Assembly: GCF_004683885.1 (NCBI RefSeq)
Contig: NZ_CP038440.1
Coordinates: forward strand, 2,266,001 to 2,330,000
Origin: Brevundimonas sp. MF30-B
GTDB lineage: Bacteria; Pseudomonadota; Alphaproteobacteria; Caulobacterales; Caulobacteraceae
Length of the DNA stretch: 64,000 nucleotides
Direction: 5' to 3'
Below, in pieces: positions 47,031 through 58,740 of the stretch. The notes below the pieces were generated by a model. The model saw only the letters and a program-made list of their open reading frames with translations, was not told the DNA's origin and made no database searches. The translations under genes were made by a program, and so were the position numbers. Within the stretch, counting starts at the first letter, position 1. Each line of letters begins with the position of its first letter.

Positions 47031-47107
47031 GGCCTGGTGGCGGAGGGGCTACGCGGACGGCTCGCAAGCCGTCAGACCCTCCGTTCGACTCGGAGGCCAG
47101 GCCTCCA
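47031..47107 (+). tRNA. Non-canonical tRNA-Cys-like gene (GCA in an 8-nt or 6-nt anticodon loop)
   Basis: 77-nt cloverleaf with encoded CCA. Acceptor GGCCTGG pairs with CCAGGCC; discriminator U73 and the opening GGC..GGTGGCGGAG..G..TACGC resemble bacterial tRNA-Cys. D stem is GCG/CGC (47040-47042/47052-47054). The anticodon stem GACGG/CCGTC (47056-47060/47069-47073) is perfect but encloses eight nucleotides, CTCGCAAG, or six if C-G closes; no 7-nt loop is possible. The T loop TTCGACT is standard, with CTCCG/CGGAG plus one extra C-G pair or an eighth acceptor pair (U-G), so the stacked helix is 13 bp instead of 12. GCA (Cys) is the most likely anticodon; CGC is possible. It may be a minor, specialised or decayed tRNA. 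Confidence 0.7.
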
Positions 47108-47115
47108 AGGTTTAT

Positions 47116-47160
47116 TCTGCGCTATGCTCAGCCCGCGGGGCCTCGCGGCTTAAGCGCAGA
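47116..47160. repeat. Palindromic repeat copy 1
   Basis: 45 bp with perfect 8-bp arms TCTGCGCT/AGCGCAGA and inner CTATGCTC...GCGGCTTA. It lies 8 nt after the tRNA-like gene. Shares the GCGCTAT...GCTTAAGCGC frame with the copies below. Confidence 0.75.
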
Positions 47161-47170
47161 TTCTTCCCTT

Positions 47171-47212
47171 TGCGCTATGCTCGCGACGCGGTCGCTCGCG
47201 GCTTTGAGCGCG
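47171..47212. repeat. Palindromic repeat copy 2
   Basis: 42 bp, arms TGCGCT/AGCGCG, inner TATGCTCGCG...GCGGCTTTG. In the same orientation as copy 1 and 10 bp after it. Confidence 0.75.
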
Positions 47213-47365
47213 ATTTGCTTTTTCGCACCTCTCGGCCTTGAGCGAATGTCGACAAGCAAGCGCCGCGCGCCCTGCCCTGTTGACGAACGGCGACTCCCTA
47301 TCTATACGACCGCCTCCGCCGCAAGGTCCGCCCCTGCGGCTTTTCTATTGTTTCCTCGTCCCGGC

Positions 47366-47407
47366 CGCGCTCAAGCAGCGAGCCGCCGCGCGGCGAGGGG
47401 TAGCGCA
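47366..47407. repeat. Palindromic repeat copy 3 (inverted)
   Basis: Arms GCGCT/AGCGC; reads GCGCTCAAGCAGCGAG...GGGGTAGCGC on the plus strand, so its reverse complement gives the GCGCTA...GCTTGAGCGC order of copies 1 and 2. It ends 15 nt before the rpmJ start, so it may affect rpmJ translation. Confidence 0.65.
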
Positions 47408-47421
47408 CTAAGGATAAGGCC

Positions 47422-47547
47422 ATGAAGGTCCGCAGCTCGCTCAAGTCGCTCAAGGGTCGCCACCGCGACTGCAAGATCGTTCGCCGCAAGGGCGTGGTCT
47501 TCGTGATCAACAAGACCGATCCCCGCTTCAAGGCGAAGCAGGGCTAA
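47422..47547 (+). CDS. rpmJ: 50S ribosomal protein L36
   Basis: 41-residue basic protein [20 protein letters not shown] then [20 protein letters not shown]. It is the zinc-less (C-) form: HRDC holds a single cysteine where the zinc form has CxxC. Preceded by an AGGATAAGG ribosome-binding site and followed by palindromic repeat copy 4 and an intrinsic terminator. Stand-alone rpmJ is usual in alphaproteobacteria. Confidence 0.95.
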   Translation: MKVRSSLKSLKGRHRDCKIVRRKGVVFVINKTDPRFKAKQG

Positions 47548-47559
47548 GCGAGAGCTTGG

Positions 47560-47601
47560 TTCGCTAACGCGATCGACGCGGTCGATCGCTGCTTAAGCGA
47601 A
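47560..47601. repeat. Palindromic repeat copy 4
   Basis: 42 bp, perfect arms TTCGCT/AGCGAA, inner AACGCGATCGACGCGGTCGATCGCTGCTTA, which also contains a nested palindrome around GATCGACGCGGTCGATC. It lies between the rpmJ stop and its terminator. Confidence 0.65.
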
Positions 47602-47609
47602 GAGTATTC

Positions 47610-47637
47610 AGGCTGCGGACTTGTCCGCAGCCTTTTT
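47610..47637 (+). terminator. Intrinsic terminator of rpmJ
   Basis: Perfect 10-bp stem AGGCTGCGGA/TCCGCAGCCT, CTTG loop, followed by TTTTT. Confidence 0.95.
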
Positions 47638-47705
47638 CGCGTCCGCCGTTGATGCCGGCTGGCGGACATGGTTAGCCTCCCCGCCAGTTTTTCGGAGTTT
47701 CCTTC

Positions 47706-47981
47706 ATGGCCGACGACGCCGCCTTCGACGCCTCGCCCGACGTCCTGACCGCCACGGCCCAGGGCCGGCTGCGCACCATCATCGAGCGTCTGGAACGTCT
47801 GGAAGAAGACAAGCAGGCCGTCATGACCGACATGAAGGAGGTCTTCGCCGAGGCCAAGGGCGAGGGCTACGACGTCAAGGTGCTGCGCAAGGTCATCCGC
47901 ATCCGCAAGCAGGACAAGGCCAAGCGCCAGGAAGAGGAAGCCATTCTGGACCTCTACCTCTCGGCCCTCGGCGAGGTCTGA
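47706..47981 (+). CDS. gapR: GapR-type nucleoid-associated protein (DUF2312/UPF0335)
   Basis: 91-residue DUF2312 protein. The core GRLRTIIERLERLEEDKQAV, GEGYDVKVLRKVIRIRKQDK and QEEEAILDLYLSALGEV matches GapR of Caulobacter. GapR binds overtwisted, AT-rich DNA ahead of replication and transcription and stimulates topoisomerases. The first long helix forms the dimer/tetramer coiled coil; the KVIRIRKQDKAKRQEE region is the basic DNA-contact part. That topoisomerase IV subunit parC lies 0.8 kb away is suggestive but probably chance. Confidence 0.9.
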   Translation: MADDAAFDASPDVLTATAQGRLRTIIERLERLEEDKQAVMTDMKEVFAEAKGEGYDVKVLRKVIRIRKQDKAKRQEEEAILDLYLSALGEV

Positions 47982-47992
47982 GGCGACCCGGC

Positions 47993-48439
47993 TTGAAGCG
48001 CACCCCGCTCGGACCTTCCAAGGGCGGGCTGCGCACGAGCGGCCTGAAGCGGGATAGCGGCAAGCCCCCGCGCTCAGGCAGCCCAAAGGGCGATAGCGCG
48101 AAATCAACGCGCTCAAGCAGCCTGAAAGGCGATAGCGCAAACAACAAGCCGCTGAGCCCCTTCGAGGCTCAGCGCAAAGCGGCCCAGCGGGCCGCCCTCA
48201 ACGCCCTGAAACGCGCCCGCCGCTCGGCAGAGAAGGCGGGCGTTTCCTTGTCCGAATGGGAGGGCGAGTTTCTGGAGTCGGTGGACGAACGCATCCGCAC
48301 CCACGGCCGCGCCTTTGCCGATCCCGAAAAGGGCGCGCCCGGCCAGGCCCTGTCGGCCCTGCAAGGCCGCAAGCTCAAGGAAATCACCCGCAAGGCCAAG
48401 GGCGAGCCGCCTCGAAGGCGGTCGCCGCCGACCGACTGA
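47993..48439 (+). CDS. Small basic protein containing palindrome-encoded repeats
   Basis: 148 codons from a TTG at 47993, 12 nt after gapR, with a GAGG-like ribosome-binding site. The N-terminal 60 residues are Lys/Ser/Gly/Pro-rich and contain repeated S-x-x-K-x-D-S units (SGLKRDSGK, GSPKGDSAK, SSLKGDSAN) encoded by the palindromic repeats at 48069-48139. The C-terminal part (LSPFEAQRKAAQRAALNALK ... WEGEFLESVDERIRTHGRAF ... LSALQGRKLKEITRKAKGE) is helical, charged and looks like a genuine conserved domain. I know no function. The true start could be later, beyond the repeats, near KPLSPFEAQ, although no ATG or GTG exists there. Confidence 0.6.
   Translation: MKRTPLGPSKGGLRTSGLKRDSGKPPRSGSPKGDSAKSTRSSSLKGDSANNKPLSPFEAQRKAAQRAALNALKRARRSAEKAGVSLSEWEGEFLESVDERIRTHGRAFADPEKGAPGQALSALQGRKLKEITRKAKGEPPRRRSPPTD
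48069..48100. repeat. Palindromic repeat copy 5 (within coding sequence)
   Basis: 32 bp, arms CGCGCT/AGCGCG, inner CAGGCAGCCCAAAGGGCGAT. In the inverted orientation, same family as copies 1-4 (reverse complement GCGCTAT...GAGCGC). A weaker relative, CCGCTC/GAGCGG, occurs at 48005-48042. Confidence 0.75.
48108..48139. repeat. Palindromic repeat copy 6 (within coding sequence)
   Basis: 32 bp, arms CGCGCT/AGCGCA, inner CAAGCAGCCTGAAAGGCGAT. Start-to-start distance from copy 5 is 39 bp (13 codons), so the pair makes an in-frame peptide repeat. Confidence 0.75.
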
Positions 48440-48610
48440 CGTAGCGAGCCGCAGCCGCTCAAGCCTGGCTGGCGCGCGGCGACGCCACGCGGCCGCGAAC
48501 GACGCGGCATGCGTTCGATCGCCTGGCCGAGCCTCTGCGCTGTCGATTTGGAGCGCGCGGCCCCCCATCGTCGGTCGGGTCTAGTCCGCAGAGCGCTTTC
48601 GATACGGCTA

Positions 48611-53097
<4,487 letters not shown>

Positions 53098-53101
<4 letters not shown>

Positions 53102-54543
53102 GCCGCCGCTCGCGCGCGGTTGGTCAGCCAGGTTTCGATCTCAGCTGCCGCGTCCTGTCCATCCTTGACGGCCCACACGACCAGCGAGGCCCCCCGGACG
53201 ATGTCGCCTGCGGCGAAGACCCCTTCCAGCGTCGTCGCACTCGTGCGGCCGGCCGTTCGGACGGTTCGCCATTCGGTGAGGGCCAGATCAGGCTCCTCGA
53301 ACAGGGCCGGAAGGTCTTCGGGATCAAAACCCAGAGCTTCGATCACCAGGTCGGCGGCGAGATCGAACTCGCCGTCTGCGCTCGGCTCGACGCTCCTGCG
53401 GCCATCCTCGCCCTGAGCCCCCAGAACCATCCGCTGGGCTCGCACACCGGACACCCGCCGGGCGTCTCCCAGCAGCAAGCGCGGGGCGGCCAGCCATTCA
53501 AACACGGCGCCTTCTTCTTCTGCGTTCGCCACCTCCCGCGCGCTGCCGGGCATGTTGTCGCGGTCGCGGCGGTACAGACAGGTCACCGAAACCGCGCCCT
53601 GCCGCACCGCAGTCCGCACGCAATCCATCGCCGTGTCCCCGCCGCCGATGACCACGACCCGCTTGCCCGCCGCATTCAGAGCGCCGCTGTCGAAGGCTGG
53701 GACGGCGTCCATGAACCCTTTTCGGTTAGAGGCGATCAGATAGTCCAACGCCGGCGCCACCCCGACCGAACCGCCGCCCGGGGCCGCCAGCCGGCGCGCC
53801 TGATAGACGCCAGTCGCCACCAGCACGGCATCATGGGCGGCCCGCACTTCGGCGAACGACAGGTCGTTTGGCCCAGACCCTCCGATATCAACGCCCAGCC
53901 GAAGAACGACGCCCCCCTCGACCAGTCGATCCAAACGTCGCTGCACGACGTGCTTCTCGAGCTTGAAGCTCGGTATGCCATAGGTCAGCAAGCCGCCGGC
54001 GCGGTCGTAACGGTCATAGAGGGTCACCGCATAGCCCGCAGAACGCAGTCGGTCCGCCGCCGCCAAGCCGGCTGGACCCGCGCCCACGACACCGACCGAC
54101 TGCCCCCGCTCACCTCGGTGACGGATGGGCTCGATCCAGCCCTTCTCGAAGGCCATTTCGCCTAGCCATCGCTCTACCGAGCCGATGGTCACCGTCTCCC
54201 AGCCCGCCTGTTCGAGCGTGCAGGCGCCTTCACACAGACGATCCTGCGGGCAGATGCGGCCGCAAATCTCGGGCATGGCGGAGGTCGCATGCGCTTGGCG
54301 CCACGCCTCTTCGGCCCGACCTTCAGCAGCCAGCCTGAGCCAATCCGGGATGTTGTTCGCTAGCGGGCAGCCGCTCTGGCAAAAAGGCACGCCGCATTGG
54401 GCGCAGCGGCTCGACTGAGCTTTTCCCGACCGGCCGTCGAAATCAGCATGGATTTCGCTGAACGTTCCAACGCGCTCGGGCGCCGGCGTCTTGGCGGGCC
54501 CCACTCGCGGAACAATGACGAAAGTCTGGTTCTCGGACGGCAC
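53098..54543 (-). CDS. gltD: Glutamate synthase (NADPH) small subunit
   Basis: GOGAT beta subunit, which passes electrons from NADPH through FAD and two 4Fe-4S clusters to GltB. In 481 residues: N-terminal cysteine pattern RCAQCGVPFCQSGCPLANNI and ICGRICPQDRLCEGACTLEQ, FAD fingerprint VGVVGAGPAGLAAADRLRSA, NADPH motif VVVIGGGDTAMDCVRTAVRQ and the C-terminal GVFAAGDIVRGASLVVWAVK. Translated first, coupled to gltB by an ATGA overlap. Confidence 0.97.
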
Positions 54544-54716
54544 GGAAGTCCTCTTCGCAACGGCGCACGGGTCTACGACTTAGAGAGCGGTTTTAGCAAG
54601 TTTCACTCAACATTGATGGCTTAACGCCATGGAGCGCAATTTTCTTTCAGAAAGTGCACAAGCTGAGTGAGAGAATGCCGCGAACTCGGCGACTCCTCGG
54701 TCGTGAGGTTGCTGGT
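54544..54716. other. Intergenic region between amtB and gltD
   Basis: 173 bp, AT-rich compared with its surroundings, containing AGCAAGTTTCACTCAACATTG-like sequence and the likely gltDB promoter. No ORF, terminator stem or recognisable operator stands out. Confidence 0.4.
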
Positions 54717-56078
54717 TCAGTAGGTTTCCAGCGCTTCTCCGTGGAGGTGGACATCCAGCCCCTGCTCCTCGCCCGCAGCGGTCACGCGAAGGCCGGTCGT
54801 GAACTTGCAGATCATCAAGATGAAAAAGGTGCCCGCGGCGCTGTAGGCGATGATCCAGATCAGACCGATCGCTTGGACGACGACATTGGCGTCTTGCGAC
54901 AAGCTGTTGACCGCTGTTGTGGCGAAGGCGCCCGTCAGCAAGGCGCCCAGGACGCCCCCTGCCCCATGGAGCCCGAAAGCGTCCAGGCTGTCGTCATAGC
55001 GAAGCAGCTTCTTGATCCAGACCGAGGCGACGTAACAGACCGGTCCGGCCGCGAGACCGATGACGACCGCCCCCTTGGGATCTACGAAGCCTGCCGCTGG
55101 GGTTATAGCCACCAGGCCGCCGACGAGGCCGGACAGCATGCCGATCAGCGAGACCTTCTTCCTGTGGAGCACCTCGACCAGCTTCCAGGTCAAAGCAGAG
55201 GCTGCAGCGGCCAGCAGCGAGTTAATCACCGCCACAGCCGCCAGCGCGTCGGCGGCGCCGGCCGAGCCTGCATTGAACCCGATCCAGCCGACGAGCAGCA
55301 GCGACGCGCCGATCATGGTCAGCACCGGATTGTGCGGATTGATGGGGGCGACGCCGTAATCCTTGCGCGCGCCGAGAACGATCGCGCAAACCAGGCCCGC
55401 GACACCGGAGTTCACGTGGACCACCGCCCCGCCGGCGAAATCCAGGACACCGGAAGCCCCTAGAAAGCCGCCGCCCCAGACCCAGTGGGCGATGGGTGCG
55501 TAGACAACCAACGACCAGAGCGCGGTGAACAGCAGCAGGGCCGAGTATTTGAAGCGTTCGGCAAAGGCGCCGGTGATGAGGGCTGGCGTGATGACCGCGA
55601 AGGTCAGTTGGAACGATATCCAGAGGAACTCCGGAATGCCGGGCAGCAGGCCATGGGCTGTTTCAACCGTCACCCCATTCAGGAAGATGGCGTCGAAGCT
55701 TCCAACGACCCGATTCACCGTGTCGGCGTCAAATCCGCCCAGGGATCCCGCCCTGCCGAACGCAAGGCTGTAGCCGGCCACGAACCAAGTCAGCGCGACC
55801 ACCGCAAAAACCCCGACCGACTGGGTGATCGTGGCGATGACGTTTTTGCGGCGCACCATGCCACCGTAGAACATGGCCAGCCCCGGCAGGGTCATGAGCA
55901 GCACCAGAGCCGTCGATGTCGTCAGCCAGGCTGCGCCGGCGCTGTCCAACTCCAGCGGAACCTGATGCGCCATAAGCGCTTGGCCTGCCGGCGACGCATG
56001 AGCGGCGGCCGGCAGCACCGTTGAGAATAAGGCGAAGGCTCCCGCAAGGGTCGTCCGATATCGCGTCACCTGCTCCAT
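54717..56078 (-). CDS. amtB: Ammonium transporter AmtB
   Basis: Inner-membrane ammonium channel/transporter. The 453 residues begin with a cleavable-looking signal (MEQVTRYRTTLAGAFALFST, ending AAAHAS) and about 11 transmembrane helices. Visible hallmarks are TALVLLMTLPGLAMFYGGMV, FAVITPALITGAFAERFKYS, the twin-histidine residues in IAHWVWGGGF-adjacent and FGLHGAGGVLGALLTG helices, and DFAGGAVVHVNSGVAGLVCA. The usual glnK partner is not on either side (gltD is downstream, a T2SS operon upstream). Two exact direct repeats sit upstream of the start. Confidence 0.95.
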   Translation of the reverse strand: MEQVTRYRTTLAGAFALFSTVLPAAAHASPAGQALMAHQVPLELDSAGAAWLTTSTALVLLMTLPGLAMFYGGMVRRKNVIATITQSVGVFAVVALTWFVAGYSLAFGRAGSLGGFDADTVNRVVGSFDAIFLNGVTVETAHGLLPGIPEFLWISFQLTFAVITPALITGAFAERFKYSALLLFTALWSLVVYAPIAHWVWGGGFLGASGVLDFAGGAVVHVNSGVAGLVCAIVLGARKDYGVAPINPHNPVLTMIGASLLLVGWIGFNAGSAGAADALAAVAVINSLLAAAASALTWKLVEVLHRKKVSLIGMLSGLVGGLVAITPAAGFVDPKGAVVIGLAAGPVCYVASVWIKKLLRYDDSLDAFGLHGAGGVLGALLTGAFATTAVNSLSQDANVVVQAIGLIWIIAYSAAGTFFILMICKFTTGLRVTAAGEEQGLDVHLHGEALETY

Positions 56079-56101
56079 CCCCCAGAACGAAATTGCGCAC
56101 G

Positions 56102-56130
56102 TGCGAAATATTTACCGCGATTGCGAAATA
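56102..56130. promoter_or_regulatory. Direct-repeat operator candidate upstream of amtB
   Basis: TGCGAAATA occurs twice (56102-56110 and 56122-56130), start to start exactly 20 bp, about two helical turns, 24-52 bp upstream of the amtB ATG. A related CGCGAAAG follows at 56138. The spacing suggests a protein bound as tandem dimers on one face, but the factor is unknown; it is not an NtrC palindrome. Confidence 0.5.
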
Positions 56131-56212
56131 AGCAAGTCGCGAAAGCCCTCGGAGTGGAAGCTTTCTTGCAGCGGCCGAGATCAGCTTGTTGAAGCGTCAT
56201 GTGAGGGTGACG

Positions 56213-56239
56213 CCTCAGCCTCGGGCGAGCTGGCTGAGG
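56213..56239 (-). other. Hairpin after gspM
   Basis: Perfect 8-bp stem CCTCAGCC/GGCTGAGG with an 11-nt loop, 7 nt past the gspM stop on the minus strand. No U-run, so termination may be inefficient or factor-dependent. Confidence 0.45.
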
Positions 56240-56246
56240 GTAACGG

Positions 56247-56690
56247 CTAAGACGGCGCGGCCCCGGCCGCGGGCAGGATCGCGACCATCTGAAGCGTGGC
56301 GTCGGCGTTCTCCACTATGGTGAAGGTCGACGGCGACAGGCCCTCTGCGTCAAGCCGGCCCAAGAAGGTCAGCAGGCCTGACGTCGAGGCGGATGCGACG
56401 GTCACGGTGACCTGACCTTGCGACTCGGCGATGTCCAGATCGACTCCGGCCTCGTCCGCCTGGGCCTGAAGCCGCGTTCTCAGCGGAGCGCCTGCGACGC
56501 TGGGCTTCCAGCGTCGCGCAGCCTCGAGCGTCTGATGGGCGGATCGCCAGTCGGACGCCGCCGCCGCGCGCGCCTGTCGCGCGGCGCCGCTTGCGAACCA
56601 CAGGGCGAGGCATAGGGCCATCGCCGCCGCACAGGCGATGAAGACGCGTTCGCGCTGCGTCCTCGCGAGGAACCAGGCCTGTGGCCTCAT
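56247..56690 (-). CDS. gspM: Type II secretion protein GspM
   Basis: 147-residue inner-membrane platform component. A short cytosolic start MRPQAWFLARTQRERVF leads to one transmembrane helix (IACAAAMALCLALWFASGAA), an Ala-rich coiled segment and a C-terminal ferredoxin-like domain (VDLDIAESQGQVTVTVASAS ... LLTFLGRLDAEGLSPSTFTI). Divergent family, but the position directly after gspL (4-bp overlap) makes the call firm. Last gene of the operon. Confidence 0.85.
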   Translation of the reverse strand: MRPQAWFLARTQRERVFIACAAAMALCLALWFASGAARQARAAAASDWRSAHQTLEAARRWKPSVAGAPLRTRLQAQADEAGVDLDIAESQGQVTVTVASASTSGLLTFLGRLDAEGLSPSTFTIVENADATLQMVAILPAAGAAPS

Positions 56691-57772
56691 GACCGGCGCT
56701 CCAGTCGCAGGTCGCTCACGATACGCCCCTCGTCTTCCACAGTGGACAGGTCGTCCGCATCGAAGCCCGCCGTGGCCAGTTCGGACTTCAGCTGATCGAG
56801 ATCCTGGAACGCGGGATAGGTGACGACGGCGTTCAGCCCCTCGCCCGGCTCGGCGCCGAACGCATCCAGCTCGGCGCCTGGCACGCGCTCGATAGCGGCG
56901 GACAGCGCGGCGGCGGCGGCGGCGAGATCACCTGGCGCGCGGGCGGCCCCGACCCGGCGCGCCAGCTCCGCATCGCTCGCCTGCCCGACATCGGACCAGA
57001 CTAGGGCGGCAGCCGATCGGACCTCGCGCCGTGCCTCCGCCGTCTTCGATTTGAAGGCCAGGACGTGCGCAAGGTCCACGATCATGGGGCTCAGAACGAG
57101 TGCCGCCGCCAGGCCTGCGGCGAGCGACCAGCGCTTCATCGGCTCTCTGGCCTGTCTGGCCTGACCTCTCAGATCCAGCGGTGGGTTCAGGGCGAGGTTG
57201 GACAGAGTCGCTTCAAAGAGGTCTTCCGCCGGCGTCCGCGCCAGCCCCGGTGTGACGGTCTCGACCAGATCGGGCTGGACCACCGCCGCGAGCGCCCGAC
57301 CGCGCAGGACCACACCGCCCGCCGCCACGGCGGTCAGAACGGCCTGCGGCTCCTCGGGCCGAGGCAGGACGAGACTGTTCGGCACGACTGACACCGGCGC
57401 GAGGTGCAGGGCCTCGAAGTAATCGCCCCACGCCTCCACGAGGGAGGCGGCGGCGACCGCGATCAGCTGCCCGTCTTCCTGCACCGGACCCAGGGCCGCC
57501 ACGAGGCGATCGGTCGGCGCCGCAAGCTCGTCGCGCAGCCTCCATAGAGCCGCAGCGCGCCTTTGGGGGGCGTTGCCCTGTACGGGCTCGACCCATCGGA
57601 CCAGCACGTCCGACCCCGGAACCAGGGCCACGTCCCGAACATCCGGCCGCGGCCGAGCCGTCTCCAGCGTGATCTCGCCCCGCTCCAGCAGGGCGCCGGC
57701 GCTGTCGAACAGGCGATAGGGCGCGGGATCGGTCGCTCGCTCGGGGATGAGGATCAGGCGTGTCGTCTTCAT
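56687..57772 (-). CDS. gspL: Type II secretion protein GspL
   Basis: 361-residue bitopic platform protein linking the GspE ATPase to GspM. The cytosolic actin-like domain (1-225) has LFDSAGALLERGEITLETAR and DVLVRWVEPVQGNAPQRRAA. One transmembrane helix (WSLAAGLAAALVLSPMIVDL, about 240-260) is followed by a periplasmic ferredoxin-like domain ending RIVSDLRLERRS. Overlaps gspK and gspM by 4 bp each. Confidence 0.9.
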   Translation of the reverse strand: MKTTRLILIPERATDPAPYRLFDSAGALLERGEITLETARPRPDVRDVALVPGSDVLVRWVEPVQGNAPQRRAAALWRLRDELAAPTDRLVAALGPVQEDGQLIAVAAASLVEAWGDYFEALHLAPVSVVPNSLVLPRPEEPQAVLTAVAAGGVVLRGRALAAVVQPDLVETVTPGLARTPAEDLFEATLSNLALNPPLDLRGQARQAREPMKRWSLAAGLAAALVLSPMIVDLAHVLAFKSKTAEARREVRSAAALVWSDVGQASDAELARRVGAARAPGDLAAAAAALSAAIERVPGAELDAFGAEPGEGLNAVVTYPAFQDLDQLKSELATAGFDADDLSTVEDEGRIVSDLRLERRS

Positions 57773-58740
57773 TCTTCCAGCGTCCAGCGGCGGATGACGG
57801 TGCGCACGGCGCCATCGGGCGCGGCGTGCAGAAGGGCGGTGCGGACGGCGCGCGCGCCACCCTGTTCGACCTCGACCTTGAGGCGGAACCAGCGCGGGTC
57901 GAAGGCGGGCTGGGCGCGAGTTTCGTCGGAGGTCGGAAGGGCCGCCAGCGCCGGCTGGCTCCAGAAGACGTCGGCTCGGCCCCAGCCCCCGGCCGGGCGG
58001 GCGGTCAGCACCTGCCGCGCCGCCGGCGTCGGCAGGCCGCCCAGGGTCAGCATGGTCAGCAACGGCGCCTCGTCCGCGGTCAGGCTGTCGGGATTGAGCG
58101 GCGACAGGGCGGTCGTGGGCAGGGCGCAGACCCAGGGGCGCAGTTGGTCATAGAGGTCCGGCGCAAAGCCCTTGATCGCGCGCAGTTCGCTGACCTCGGC
58201 CAGCATCACGCCCCCGGTGCGATAGGCTCCGCCGTAGGCGGCGTCCTCCGCGCCCAGCGGCCGCGCCTGCGTATCCGCGTCCAGCCAGTCGACCAAGGCG
58301 TCGCCCGCCGCGGCCATGCGGCCGGTCTCGACGCCCAGCGCACGGCCAAGGGCGAGAAACTGCGCCAGCCCCAGATCGCGGACCGATAGATCCTCGCCCA
58401 CGCCCTGGACCACGCTATTCAGATTGAAGCAGGCCTGGCCGTCGTCCAGCGTGGCCGCCACCGCTCCGCTTTCGATAGGCAGGGTCAGGGTCTGGCCTCG
58501 CCAGGCCTCGGGAGCGGGTCTGGCCGCCGGGTCTCGCAAGGCCGCGATACGGGCCGCCGCGAGCCGCTCGGCGCCCGCCGCCAGCGCCTGGGCCTGGGCG
58601 CCGCTTTCGGCGTTCACCGCGCGGCGCACCGAAAAGCGCACATCATCCAGGATCACCACGGCCACCGCCGCCATGGCCGCCGTCAGCAGCAACACGGTCA
58701 GCAGGGCCATGCCCTCCCGCTCCACACGTCCCCGCCTCAT
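57769..58740 (-). CDS. gspK: Type II secretion minor pseudopilin GspK
   Basis: 323-residue large minor pseudopilin that caps the tip with GspI and GspJ. The prepilin leader MRRGRVEREG is followed by MALLTVLLLTAAMAAVAVVI; as is normal for GspK, the +5 glutamate is missing. The large globular domain contains DDGQACFNLNSVVQG and the GFAPDLYDQLRPWV and LNPDSLTADEAPLL blocks of the family. Confidence 0.93.
   Translation of the reverse strand: MRRGRVEREGMALLTVLLLTAAMAAVAVVILDDVRFSVRRAVNAESGAQAQALAAGAERLAAARIAALRDPAARPAPEAWRGQTLTLPIESGAVAATLDDGQACFNLNSVVQGVGEDLSVRDLGLAQFLALGRALGVETGRMAAAGDALVDWLDADTQARPLGAEDAAYGGAYRTGGVMLAEVSELRAIKGFAPDLYDQLRPWVCALPTTALSPLNPDSLTADEAPLLTMLTLGGLPTPAARQVLTARPAGGWGRADVFWSQPALAALPTSDETRAQPAFDPRWFRLKVEVEQGGARAVRTALLHAAPDGAVRTVIRRWTLEE

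Noticed and set aside
45110..47425. 771-codon plus-strand frame opposite parC running over the tRNA-like gene.
   Set aside because: His/Gly/Arg/Asp-rich shadow of parC; it also reads through the tRNA and repeats, and has no domain.
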